From the NCBI RefSeq assembly GCF_004345265.1, contig NZ_SLUM01000014.1, positions 39,767-103,766 on the forward strand: a stretch of 64,000 bases of DNA. Direction: 5' to 3'. This DNA is from Allofournierella massiliensis. GTDB taxonomy: Bacteria; Bacillota; Clostridia; Oscillospirales; Ruminococcaceae. The position numbers and the translations under genes were made by a program. Below, piece by piece: positions 36,501-43,259 of this stretch (its first letter is position 1; every line of letters begins with the position of its first letter). Under the pieces are notes generated by a model that ran no database searches, was not told the DNA's origin, and saw only the letters and a program-made list of their open reading frames with translations.

Positions 36501-36788
36501 CAGGCCGGTCTGGCCGCCCAGGTTGGGCAGAATGGAGTCCGGCTTTTCCTTCTGGATGATGCGCTTGATGACCTCGGGGGTCATGGGCTCCACATACACC
36601 CGGTCAGCGATGTTGGGGTCGGTCATGATGGTGGCGGGGTTGGAGTTCACCAGCACCACCTCAATGCCTTCCGCCTTCAGCGCGCGGCAGGCCTGGGTGC
36701 CGGAGTAGTCGAACTCGGCCGCCTGGCCGATGATGATGGGGCCGGAGCCGATCACCAGAACTTTTTTAATGCTCGTATCCTTTGGCAT
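33582..36788 (-). CDS. carB: Carbamoyl phosphate synthase large subunit
   Basis: Makes carbamoyl phosphate from bicarbonate, ATP and the ammonia delivered by CarA, feeding pyrimidines and arginine. It is 1068 residues, two homologous ATP-grasp halves: the first opens KKVLVIGSGPIIIGQ, the second KKVLVFGSGPIRIGQGIEFD near residue 556. The C-terminal MGS-like domain (about 935 to the end) is the usual allosteric site. It begins 3 bases after the carA stop, so the subunits are made together. It is the last gene of the pyrimidine cluster. Confidence 0.98.
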   Translation of the reverse strand: MPKDTSIKKVLVIGSGPIIIGQAAEFDYSGTQACRALKAEGIEVVLVNSNPATIMTDPNIADRVYVEPMTPEVIKRIIQKEKPDSILPNLGGQTGLNMAMTLAREGFLEAEGVRLLGCKPETIDRAEDRQLFKDTMEKLGEPCIPSKVVENLDDALAFAKEIDYPVIVRPAFTMGGTGGGICEDEAQLREIGTNGLRLSPIHQVLIEKCIAGWKEIEYEVMRDGKGNVITVCNMENFDPVGVHTGDSIVVAPSQTLSDKEYQMLRSSALRIITELGIEGGCNCQFALKPDSFEYAVIEVNPRVSRSSALASKATGYPIAKVATKIAIGYSLDEITNDITGQTCACFEPALDYCVVKFPKWPFDKFVYAKKDLGTQMMATGEVMAIGQSFEEALMKAVRSIELGLDTMDLPHLAECTDEEIHQKLHVCDSDRSFVVFEAIKRGFSFEEIYAATKIDYWFLSKLAKLADTEKRLAAGEMSMELYKLAKRQGFTDKAIKRISGCTELPARLRAGFKMVDTCAAEFAARTPYFYSSFDEENEAAQFIADHPTDKKKVLVFGSGPIRIGQGIEFDYCSVHCVWTLKKYGYEAVIANNNPETVSTDFDTGDRLYFDPLDPESVENILETEKPWACVVQFGGQTAIKLTKHLTELGVKLLGTPADAIDEAEDRERFDELLERCGIPRPKGHTVFTTEQALAAGSELGYPVLLRPSYVLGGQNMIIAYGPDDVTEYMAIIAEHTDMENPVLVDKYLMGTECEVDAICDGEDYLIPGMMEHVERAGIHSGDSISVYPPRTLSARIKQMLVEYTGRLARELKVVGLVNIQYVVYNNQVYVIEVNPRSSRTVPYISKVTGVPMVELAVRCMLGEKLKDMGWGTGIRPDAPYVAVKVPVFSFEKLHGVDTQLGPEMKSTGEVLGIARNFSDALLKGLVGAGYKFQKPRSGSCCLITVKNADKLEILDTAWQLKDMGYKLYATSGTAKTLNSNMIACNTVRRISDEHPNILDLLESGLVDYVISTSDHGRDPDLDSVKMRRKAVELSVPCLTAIDTAKVLVETLRSGATLDDVELIDISTL

Positions 36789-36791
36789 GGC

Positions 36792-37883
36792 TCAGCAGCC
36801 TCCCTTCATCATGTCCACAAATTCATCAAACAGGTAGTCGGTATCCTTGGGGCCGCCGCAGGCTTCCGGGTGGAACTGCACGGTGAAGCAATCCATGTTG
36901 TTGTAGCGGATGCCTTCCACGGTGCCGTCATTGGCGTTCACATGGCTCACCTCGCCCAGAACTTTGTCCAGGCTGTCGCCCACCACGGCGTAGCCGTGGT
37001 TCTGGCTGGTGATGTAGGTGCGGCCGTGGGCCAGGTCGGTGACCGGCTGGTTCACGCCGCGGTGACCGTACTTCAGCTTTTCGGTCTTGGCGCCCTGCGC
37101 CAGCGCCATCAGCTGGTGGCCCAGGCAGATGCCGAAGATGGGCAGGCCCATTTTGGCAATCTCTTTCAGGTTCTCGATGATCTCCACGTTTTCCGCCGGG
37201 TCGCCGGGGCCGTTGGAGAGCATGATGCCGTCCAGACCCATCTCCTTCAGCTGGCTGGCGGTGGTGGTGGCGGGCACAACGCTCACCTTGCAGTCCCGCT
37301 TGACCAGGCTGCGCTGGATGTTGTTCTTGCAGCCGAAGTCGAACAGGGCCACATGATACTTGCCACCCTCGTTGAGCACGGTGGTCTCGGTGCGGGTCAC
37401 GTTGGCCACGGCCTCGGTCACGTTGTACTCCCGGATGGCCTTCATCAGGGCCTCGTCCGCCAGAGCTTCCTCAGCGGTGGCGTACTCGGTGGTGAGCGCG
37501 CCGTTCATAACGCCGCTCTCCCGCAGCAGGCGCACCAGGCTGCGGGTGTCGATGCCCGCCAGGCCGATGATGTTCTGCTCCTTCAGGTACTGATCCAGAG
37601 TTTTTTTGCAGCGGAAATTGCTGGGCGCGTCGCACAGCTCCCGCACGATGTATCCAAAGGCCCAGATGCGGTCGGACTCGGCGTCCTCGCCGTTGATGCC
37701 GTAGTTGCCCACCAGAGGATAGCTCTGGGTGATGATCTGACCGTAATAGCTGGGGTCGGTCAGGGTCTCTTCGTAGCCCACCATACCAGTGTTGAACACC
37801 ACTTCACCCACGCGGGTGCCGGTGGCGCCGAACTGCTGGCCTTCCAGCACGGTTCCGTTGGCCAAAACCAAAAAAGTTTTCAA
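36792..37883 (-). CDS. carA: Carbamoyl phosphate synthase small subunit
   Basis: The glutaminase partner of CarB. It is 363 residues: an N-terminal CPSase domain (MKTFLVLANGTVLEGQQFG, GYEETLTDPSYYGQI) and a C-terminal class I amidotransferase domain with the nucleophile Cys in PIFGICLGHQ and the catalytic His-Glu in QFHPEACGGP. The position between pyrE and carB places it in the pyrimidine operon. Two hairpins without T tracts lie in the 110-base gap to pyrE (about 37925-37980) and are not convincing terminators. Confidence 0.97.
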   Translation of the reverse strand: MKTFLVLANGTVLEGQQFGATGTRVGEVVFNTGMVGYEETLTDPSYYGQIITQSYPLVGNYGINGEDAESDRIWAFGYIVRELCDAPSNFRCKKTLDQYLKEQNIIGLAGIDTRSLVRLLRESGVMNGALTTEYATAEEALADEALMKAIREYNVTEAVANVTRTETTVLNEGGKYHVALFDFGCKNNIQRSLVKRDCKVSVVPATTTASQLKEMGLDGIMLSNGPGDPAENVEIIENLKEIAKMGLPIFGICLGHQLMALAQGAKTEKLKYGHRGVNQPVTDLAHGRTYITSQNHGYAVVGDSLDKVLGEVSHVNANDGTVEGIRYNNMDCFTVQFHPEACGGPKDTDYLFDEFVDMMKGGC

Positions 37884-37995
37884 GGCTCTAATCCCTCGCT
37901 TTCAGCGTTGTTTCAAAACTGCGGCCTTTGCTCTGTTGCCGGGCAAAGGCCGGCCCGGCCGGGCGAAAAATGCCCGGTCGGGCTCAGAAAAATGA

Positions 37996-38589
37996 TCACA
38001 GGGTCTGCTTTGCCTGCTCCTTCATCTTGCGGCTGCCCAGGTGCACCAGAGGCAGTTTGCCCTCCTTGCAGATGGGGCACTCCTCGGGCAGGTAGTTGGG
38101 CAGGTCCAGCTTGGCAGCGCTGGCCAGGATGGGAATGGGAGAGGGAGCGTCGGCCTTGGTGCGGTCCACCACGCAGACGATGCCCAGGCACTCGCCGCCG
38201 GCCTCTTCGATCACACGCTTGGTCTCCAGGCTGGAGATACCGGTGGTTACCACGTCCTCAGCGATGATGCACTTCTCGCCGGGCTTGATGGCGAAGCGCT
38301 TCAGGGTCATCACATTGTCCACACGCTCGGTGAAGATGGCGCGCTTGCCCAGCTGGCGGCCCAGCTCGTAGGCGTACACGATGCCGCCCATGGCGGGGCC
38401 GACGATCACATCCACGTCCAGATTCTTCAGCTTCTCGGCCACATTCGCCATCACCTTGGCGCACTGGTCGGGGTACTGCTGCAGGAAAGCCATCTGGCAG
38501 TAGGCGCTGGAATGGCGGCCGCTGCTCAGCAGGAAGTGGCCTTCCAGAAAGGCCTCGCACTCTTTCAAAATCTCGATGGTGTTGTTCAT
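37996..38589 (-). CDS. pyrE: Orotate phosphoribosyltransferase
   Basis: Converts orotate and PRPP to orotidine monophosphate. It is 197 residues in a type I PRTase fold. The PRPP loop is KCIIAEDVVTTGIS, and the flexible-loop region TERVDNVMTLKRF precedes it. A C-terminal tail includes CPIC, two cysteines possibly binding metal. The ATG has AGAGGAGAGG upstream. The 84-bp repeat array lies between pyrD and this gene, so its mRNA level relative to the upstream genes may be set by that array. Confidence 0.95.
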   Translation of the reverse strand: MNNTIEILKECEAFLEGHFLLSSGRHSSAYCQMAFLQQYPDQCAKVMANVAEKLKNLDVDVIVGPAMGGIVYAYELGRQLGKRAIFTERVDNVMTLKRFAIKPGEKCIIAEDVVTTGISSLETKRVIEEAGGECLGIVCVVDRTKADAPSPIPILASAAKLDLPNYLPEECPICKEGKLPLVHLGSRKMKEQAKQTL

Positions 38590-38689
38590 GATAACCTCTC
38601 CTCTACTCTATCTGAAAACAATTGATAACGGATCTGTCTTTGGTAGTCTTTATACCATCAGTTATAAATCGACTTTATTTTACGCAAAC

Positions 38690-39169
38690 TCCCCGCCGCG
38701 TATCCGGATACGCAAGGGGTGATAACGCAAAAGCCGCCGGTCAGAAATTGGATGGATTTTGCGCGAAGCAGCGCCCGCCGTGTATCTGGATACACAAGGG
38801 GGCGATGAACGCAAAAGCCGCCGGTCAGAAATTGGATGGATTTTGCGCGAAGCAGCGCCCGCCGTGTATCTGGATACACAAGGGGGCGATGAACGCAAAA
38901 GCCGCCGGTCAGAAATTGGATGGATTTTGCGCGAAGCAGCGCCCGCCGCGTATCTGGATACGCAAGGGTGCGATGAACGCAAAAGCCGCCGGTCAGAAAT
39001 TGGATGGATTTTGCGCGAAGCAGCGCCCGCCGCGTATCTGGATACGCAAGGGTGCGATGAACGCAAAAGCCGCCCAAAAGCCGCCGGTCAGAAATTGGAT
39101 GGATTTTGCGCGAAGCAGCGCCCGCCGCGTATCTGGATACGCAAGGGTGCGATGAACGCAAAAGCCGCC
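38690..39169. repeat. 84-bp tandem repeat array between pyrD and pyrE
   Basis: Six copies of a hairpin GTATCYGGATAC occur at 38699, 38781, 38865, 38949, 39033 and 39128. The unit is 84 bp in the interior, the first step is 82-84, and the last step is 95 because of an 11-base duplication (CAAAAGCCGCC). Units are nearly identical, each with CGCAAAA and TTTTGCG arms as well. Where the outer base of the hairpin changes from C to T, the partner changes from G to A, so pairing is kept. The period is a multiple of three and leaves several frames open on both strands, but no start signal supports a protein. Confidence 0.92.
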
Positions 39170-39173
39170 AATT

Positions 39174-40085
39174 TTATACCCGGGCGCAGCCGCGGATCTC
39201 GTCCAGAGTCTCTACTCCATGTGCTTCCATCCATGCGGCGATCTCGTCGGTGATGGTCTCGCAGGCGCGGGGATTCATGAAGTTCGCGGTGCCCACCTGC
39301 ACGGCGGTGGCGCCCGCCATGATGAACTCCAGCGCGTCGGCGCCGGTCAGGATGCCGCCCAGGCCGATCACCGGCACGTTCACCGCGCCGCAGACCTGAT
39401 AGACCATGCGCAGGGCGATGGGCTTGATGGCCGGGCCGGACAGGCCCGCAAAGATATTGTTGAATACCGGGCGGCGCTTTTCCAGATCAATGGCGCAGGC
39501 CTGGAAGGTGTTCACCAGGCTCAGCGCGTCCGCGCCGGCCTCCACGCAGGCAGCGGCCATCTGGCAGATGTCCTCGGCCTGGGGGCTCAGTTTCACGATC
39601 AGGGGCTTTTTGCAGACCGCACGCACACGGCTGACCACCTCTTTGGCGCTGTCGGCCTTGATGCCGTAGGCGATGCCGCCCTGCTTCACGTTGGGGCAGC
39701 TGATGTTCAGCTCCACAAAATCCACGCTGGTGGGGTTCAAGAGCTCGGCGCCCTTCTCGTAGTCCTCGATGCAGCCGCCGCCCAGGTTGGCCCAGATGGT
39801 GGTGCCCAGAGTTTCCATCACCGGCAGCTCATGGTCGATGAAGTGCTGCACACCGGGGTTCTGCAGGCCGATGGAGTTGATCAGGCCGCTGGGGGTCTCC
39901 AGCAGGCGCTCGCCCTGGTTGCCCGCCTTGGGGATCAGGGTGATGCCCTTGCCGCTGATGCCGCCCAGCTTTTTCAAATCCACCATACCGGCGTATTCCT
40001 CGCCGAAGCCGAAGGTGCCGGACGCACCCACCACCGGGCCGGCCATTTCCTTGCCCAGCAGGTTTACCTTCAGGGATACGCTCAT
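39174..40085 (-). CDS. pyrD: Dihydroorotate dehydrogenase, class 1B catalytic subunit
   Basis: Oxidises dihydroorotate to orotate with FMN, passing electrons to PyrK. It is 303 residues, with VGASGTFGFGEEY at the N-terminus, NPGVQHFI, and the active-site Cys in ELNISCPNVKQGG, which marks the class 1 enzymes with Cys as base. The ATG overlaps the pyrK stop (ATGA), as expected for a heterodimeric enzyme. The stop codon directly abuts the repeat array. Confidence 0.97.
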   Translation of the reverse strand: MSVSLKVNLLGKEMAGPVVGASGTFGFGEEYAGMVDLKKLGGISGKGITLIPKAGNQGERLLETPSGLINSIGLQNPGVQHFIDHELPVMETLGTTIWANLGGGCIEDYEKGAELLNPTSVDFVELNISCPNVKQGGIAYGIKADSAKEVVSRVRAVCKKPLIVKLSPQAEDICQMAAACVEAGADALSLVNTFQACAIDLEKRRPVFNNIFAGLSGPAIKPIALRMVYQVCGAVNVPVIGLGGILTGADALEFIMAGATAVQVGTANFMNPRACETITDEIAAWMEAHGVETLDEIRGCARV

Positions 40086-40849
40086 GCGCCGAACACCTCC
40101 TTGGAGTCAAATACAGGGCCTTCCTTGCACACGCACTTGCCGCCGGTCTCGGTGTGGCAGGTGCAGCCCAGGCAGGCGCCGATGCCGCAGGCCATCTTGC
40201 GCTCCAGGCTCACGATGCAGCGGGTGCCCGCAGCGTCGCAGAGCTTTGCCACTGCCCGCATCATGGGTTCGGGGCCGCAGCAGAGCACCAGATCGTACTC
40301 TTCGGGCTTGAGCAGCTGAGTCACAAAGCCGTGGAAACCGAAGCGGCCGCTGTCGGTGGCCAGCTGAACCTTGCCGCACACCTTGGTGAAGCGGTCCATG
40401 CCGTAGGGCTCATCCCGGAAGCCGCAGAAGTAGTCGGCCTTGGTGCCCGCTTCGCACAGCTCCTTCGCCAGCTGATACAGGGGGGCGGTGCCGATGCCGC
40501 CGCCCACCAGAGCGACCCGCTTGCCCACAGCCTCGGCCACGTTGAAGCCGTTACCGGAGGGGCCAACCAGGCTCAGGGTATCGCCGGGAACGAGGGCAGC
40601 CAGCTTTTCGGTGCCCTTGCCCCGCACCTCATACAGAAATTCCACCACGGCCAGCTCGGGGTCGTAGGAATGCACGCTGATGGGGCGGCTGAGCACCGGG
40701 GCCACATCCGCGGGCCAGCAGCGCAGCATGAAGAACTGACCGGCCTTGGGAGCCTTGTCCCGCTGAGGCCAGCTCACGGTCATCAGGCGGATGGTATCGG
40801 TCAGGCGCTGGTGATCCAGAACCTTTACATCACAGGCGATCGCAGGCAT
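40082..40849 (-). CDS. pyrK: Dihydroorotate dehydrogenase electron transfer subunit
   Basis: FAD and 2Fe-2S protein that links PyrD to NAD. It is 255 residues: a ferredoxin-reductase-like beta barrel with LSRPISVHSY for flavin, an NAD-binding domain (VALVGGGIGTAPLYQLAKEL), and the C-terminal cluster with four Cys in CGIGACLGCTCHTE and GGKCVCK. It overlaps pyrF by 20 bases at the start and pyrD by 4 at the end, so the three are tightly coupled. Confidence 0.96.
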   Translation of the reverse strand: MPAIACDVKVLDHQRLTDTIRLMTVSWPQRDKAPKAGQFFMLRCWPADVAPVLSRPISVHSYDPELAVVEFLYEVRGKGTEKLAALVPGDTLSLVGPSGNGFNVAEAVGKRVALVGGGIGTAPLYQLAKELCEAGTKADYFCGFRDEPYGMDRFTKVCGKVQLATDSGRFGFHGFVTQLLKPEEYDLVLCCGPEPMMRAVAKLCDAAGTRCIVSLERKMACGIGACLGCTCHTETGGKCVCKEGPVFDSKEVFGA

Positions 40850-41696
40850 TCTTGATGGCCTCCTTCATGTTCACGCACTCGTTGTAGGCAGCCTGGGCGA
40901 ATTCCACACCGGGCTGCTTCTTGTAGGCCAGCAGGATGCCGCGGCTGGAGTTCACCACGCCGCCGTTGCCGGCGCTCAGATACTGGGCAATGTCCTCGGC
41001 GGTGCCGCCCTGGGCGCCGTAGCCGGGGATCAGGAAGAAGCTGTCCTTGTAGCGGGCGCGGATCTCGGCCGCCTCCTCGATGTGGGTGCCGCCGATGACC
41101 AGACCCAGGCTGGAGTAGCCGTGCTCGCCCATGCAGCTCTTGCCCATCTCATTCAGCTTGTCGCCCACCATGTCGTACACATGGCGGCCGTCGGCCAGCT
41201 TCTCGTACTCGAAGTCCTTGGCGCCGGGGTTGGAGGTGCGCACCAGCACGAACACGCCCTTGCCTTTCTCTTCCACAAACGGCATGTAGGGCTTGATGGA
41301 ATCCAGACCCATGTAGGGGGCCAGAGTGATGAAGTCGGCCTCGAAGTCACCCGCGAAATGAGCCTTGGCGTACATCTCGGCGGTCTTGGCAATGTCGCCG
41401 CGCTTGATGTCGGCGATCACCGGCACGCCGGTGGCCTTCACATAGTCCAGGGTCTTTTTGTAGGCGTTCAGGCCGTCCAGACCCAGGCTCTCGTAGTAAG
41501 CGATCTGCACCTTGAAGCAACCCGCCACAGCCTTGGTGGCATCCACAATGGCCTGATTGAACCGCACGATGTTCTCACCGGCGGTGAGCTCGGCCTTGGC
41601 GAAGCCCTCCGGCAGATAGGAAATATCGGTGTCCAGTCCCACGCACACCGGGCCGCGGGCGGCAACAGCTTCGTACAGTTTGTCCATGTTGGTCAT
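40830..41696 (-). CDS. pyrF: Orotidine 5'-phosphate decarboxylase (type 2)
   Basis: Last step to UMP. The 288-residue length and the motif VPVIADIKRGDIAKTAEMYA, with the catalytic Lys-Asp network, match the longer type 2 family. CVGLDTD at the N-terminus binds the ribose. The ATG at 41696 has GGAGAGG upstream. In the 113 bases after pyrC there is a TATAAT without a good -35, so a weak internal promoter is possible. Confidence 0.96.
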   Translation of the reverse strand: MTNMDKLYEAVAARGPVCVGLDTDISYLPEGFAKAELTAGENIVRFNQAIVDATKAVAGCFKVQIAYYESLGLDGLNAYKKTLDYVKATGVPVIADIKRGDIAKTAEMYAKAHFAGDFEADFITLAPYMGLDSIKPYMPFVEEKGKGVFVLVRTSNPGAKDFEYEKLADGRHVYDMVGDKLNEMGKSCMGEHGYSSLGLVIGGTHIEEAAEIRARYKDSFFLIPGYGAQGGTAEDIAQYLSAGNGGVVNSSRGILLAYKKQPGVEFAQAAYNECVNMKEAIKNACDRL

Positions 41697-41809
41697 TGTG
41701 AACCTCTCCTTTTCATCTCAGCCCGGCAGTGCCGGTTTTTTTATTTCTCGTTTCAAGTGCGAGGATTCTCTTCCTCTATTATAAAGGACAGGGGCGTTTT
41801 TCGCCAGAC

Positions 41810-42982
41810 TCAGCGCTGGTAAGTTACACGCCCGCCCCGGATGGTCAGATCCACCCGGCCATAGAGTGTTGCGCCATCGAAGGGGGTGTTGTGACTCCTG
41901 GAGTGCATGACGGAGGCATCCACCACATATGGGGTATCCAGCTCCACCAGCGTCAGGTCGGCGTCCATGCCCACCTGAACGGCGCCCTTGCCTGCAAGGC
42001 CCAGAATCGCCGCCGGGAAGCGGCTCATCAGCGCCTCCAGATAGTAGAGATCCAGTCCCTGCTCCCGGCACAGCTTGGTGTAGCACACGCCGAAGGCGGT
42101 CTCCAGCCCGATCATGCCCGCCGCGCCGTTCGCCTTGTCCTCGTCGGAATGGGGGGCGTGGTCGGTGGCGATGGCGTCCACCACGCCGGTGCGGATGGCC
42201 TCCACCAGCGCCTGCACATCCTCGGGCTGGCGGATGGGAGGATTCACCCGGTAATCGGTATCTGCGAACCACAAGTGATGGGGGGTCACCTCGCAGGTGA
42301 CCGGCACGCCCCGACGCTTGGCGTCGCCGATGGCGGCCACGGCTTCCCTGGTGCTCACATGGCACATATGCAGCCGGGTACCGTAGTACTCGCTCAGGTG
42401 CAGGTTGCGCACGGTCTCGATGTTCTCGGCCAGACGGTAATCCCATTTGGAGATCTGCATATCCTCGGCGTGGCTCATGAGCACCAGATCCCGCTGGGCG
42501 CAGATGGCGAAGGCCTTGGCCATCACCTCATTGTTCTGCACGCCCTTGCCGTCCTCGGTGATGAAGCGCAGATCCTCAGGCAGGCTCTTCAGGTGATCCA
42601 GGGTCTGGCCATCGAAGTTTTCGGTGATGGACACCGTCTGGTTTGCCCCGCAGATGCCAAGGCGCTCGGCCTCGTCCATCACGGCATGGGCCTGAGCGGC
42701 GCTGGAGCACACGGGCCTGGTGTTGGGCATCAGGTTCACAAAGGTGTAACCGCCCGCAGCCGCGGCCGCGCTGCCGGTGGCGATATCCTCTTTATATTCA
42801 AATCCCGGGGTGCGCCAGTGGCAATGCAGGTCGATAAAACCAGGCATCAGGGTGCGGCCCGCGGCATCGATCACCTCTTCGCCATGGGCGGGCATATTCT
42901 GCATCAGGCCCGCGATCTTCCCGTCCCGAATCAGCACGTCCACCTGGGTGCCATCGGATAATTTTGCATTTTTGATCAGCAT
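41810..42982 (-). CDS. pyrC: Dihydroorotase
   Basis: Cyclises carbamoyl aspartate to dihydroorotate. It is 390 residues of the amidohydrolase fold: zinc ligands in DLHCHWRTPG, further ligands in LMSHAED and CHVST, and the catalytic Asp in ATDHAPHS. It is type I-like in length. The start at 42982 (MLIKNAKL) has GAGGAGGCG upstream. It is the first structural gene of the cluster, directly behind the attenuator leader. pyrB is not in the window, so aspartate carbamoyltransferase must be encoded elsewhere. Confidence 0.95.
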   Translation of the reverse strand: MLIKNAKLSDGTQVDVLIRDGKIAGLMQNMPAHGEEVIDAAGRTLMPGFIDLHCHWRTPGFEYKEDIATGSAAAAAGGYTFVNLMPNTRPVCSSAAQAHAVMDEAERLGICGANQTVSITENFDGQTLDHLKSLPEDLRFITEDGKGVQNNEVMAKAFAICAQRDLVLMSHAEDMQISKWDYRLAENIETVRNLHLSEYYGTRLHMCHVSTREAVAAIGDAKRRGVPVTCEVTPHHLWFADTDYRVNPPIRQPEDVQALVEAIRTGVVDAIATDHAPHSDEDKANGAAGMIGLETAFGVCYTKLCREQGLDLYYLEALMSRFPAAILGLAGKGAVQVGMDADLTLVELDTPYVVDASVMHSRSHNTPFDGATLYGRVDLTIRGGRVTYQR

Positions 42983-43011
42983 CAGAGCGCCTCCTCTCAG
43001 CGAAAAAAGAC

Positions 43012-43073
43012 TAAAAAAAATGACTCTTCCCAAAAAAGGAAAAGTCAAACAAAGACCCCTTGCACCAGCAAGA
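43012..43073 (-). terminator. Attenuator with pause hairpin in the pyr leader
   Basis: On the minus strand GACTTTTCC (43046-43038) pairs with GGAAGAGTC (43030-43022), followed by A and eight T, then AGTCTTTTTT. The hairpin CTTGC-TGGT-GCAAG (43072-43059) lies just upstream, with a U-rich stretch between them. The stop codon of the leader peptide overlaps the first terminator arm. Confidence 0.85.
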
Positions 43074-43125
43074 AGAATACCGAAGCCAGAACAAAAACAG
43101 ACTGCTTGCAAATCATCTTGTTCAT
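43045..43125 (-). CDS. pyr operon leader peptide
   Basis: A 26-codon frame starting MNKMICKQSVFVLAS, rich in Val, Phe and Leu, with a near-perfect AGGAGG seven bases before the ATG. The codons include TCTGTTTTTGTTCTG and GTATTCTTCTTGCTG, so the RNA is U-rich. The TGA stop (43047-43045) falls in the first arm of the terminator. A ribosome close behind RNA polymerase would therefore prevent hairpin formation. The peptide sequence itself may matter little, as for E. coli pyrBI and pyrE leaders. Confidence 0.75.
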   Translation of the reverse strand: MNKMICKQSVFVLASVFFLLVQGVFV

Positions 43126-43165
43126 GGATCCGCCTCCTTGCCGTCGGGTCATTTTAAATCGTCTG

Positions 43166-43194
43166 ATTTTATCACAGTTCGCCCTGCTTGTCAA
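43166..43194 (-). promoter_or_regulatory. Promoter of the pyrimidine operon
   Basis: Consensus TTGACA (43194-43189) and TAAAAT (43171-43166), spacer 17. It places the transcription start about 33 bases before the leader peptide. Confidence 0.88.
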
Positions 43195-43217
43195 CCCGAT
43201 CGACGAATTCTTCCCGG

Positions 43218-43252
43218 CAAAAAATCGGGCGGCCCCTTTGCGGGGCCGCCCG
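43218..43252 (-). terminator. Terminator after the MATE gene
   Basis: CGGGCGGCCCC/GGGGCCGCCCG stem followed by ATTTTTTG on the minus strand, just before the pyr promoter. Confidence 0.9.
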
Positions 43253-43259
43253 AACACTG

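Noticed and set aside
37925..37980. GC-rich hairpins between pyrE and carA
   Set aside because: No T tract follows on the transcribed strand, so a terminator call is not supported.
33744..38267. A plus-strand open frame of about 1507 codons
   Set aside because: It is antisense to carB, carA and pyrE. Stop codons are rare there because the real genes avoid TTA, CTA and TCA codons. No start signal or protein-like composition supports it.
38622..39253. Several overlapping open frames encoding 28-residue repeats
   Set aside because: An 84-bp period is a multiple of three, so frames stay open on both strands. None has a start signal, and the base changes preserve hairpins rather than a protein.
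41720..41745. CCGGCAGTGCCGG followed by T7 on the plus strand between pyrF and pyrC
   Set aside because: It would terminate plus-strand transcription, but no plus-strand gene is there; on the minus strand it has no T tract.
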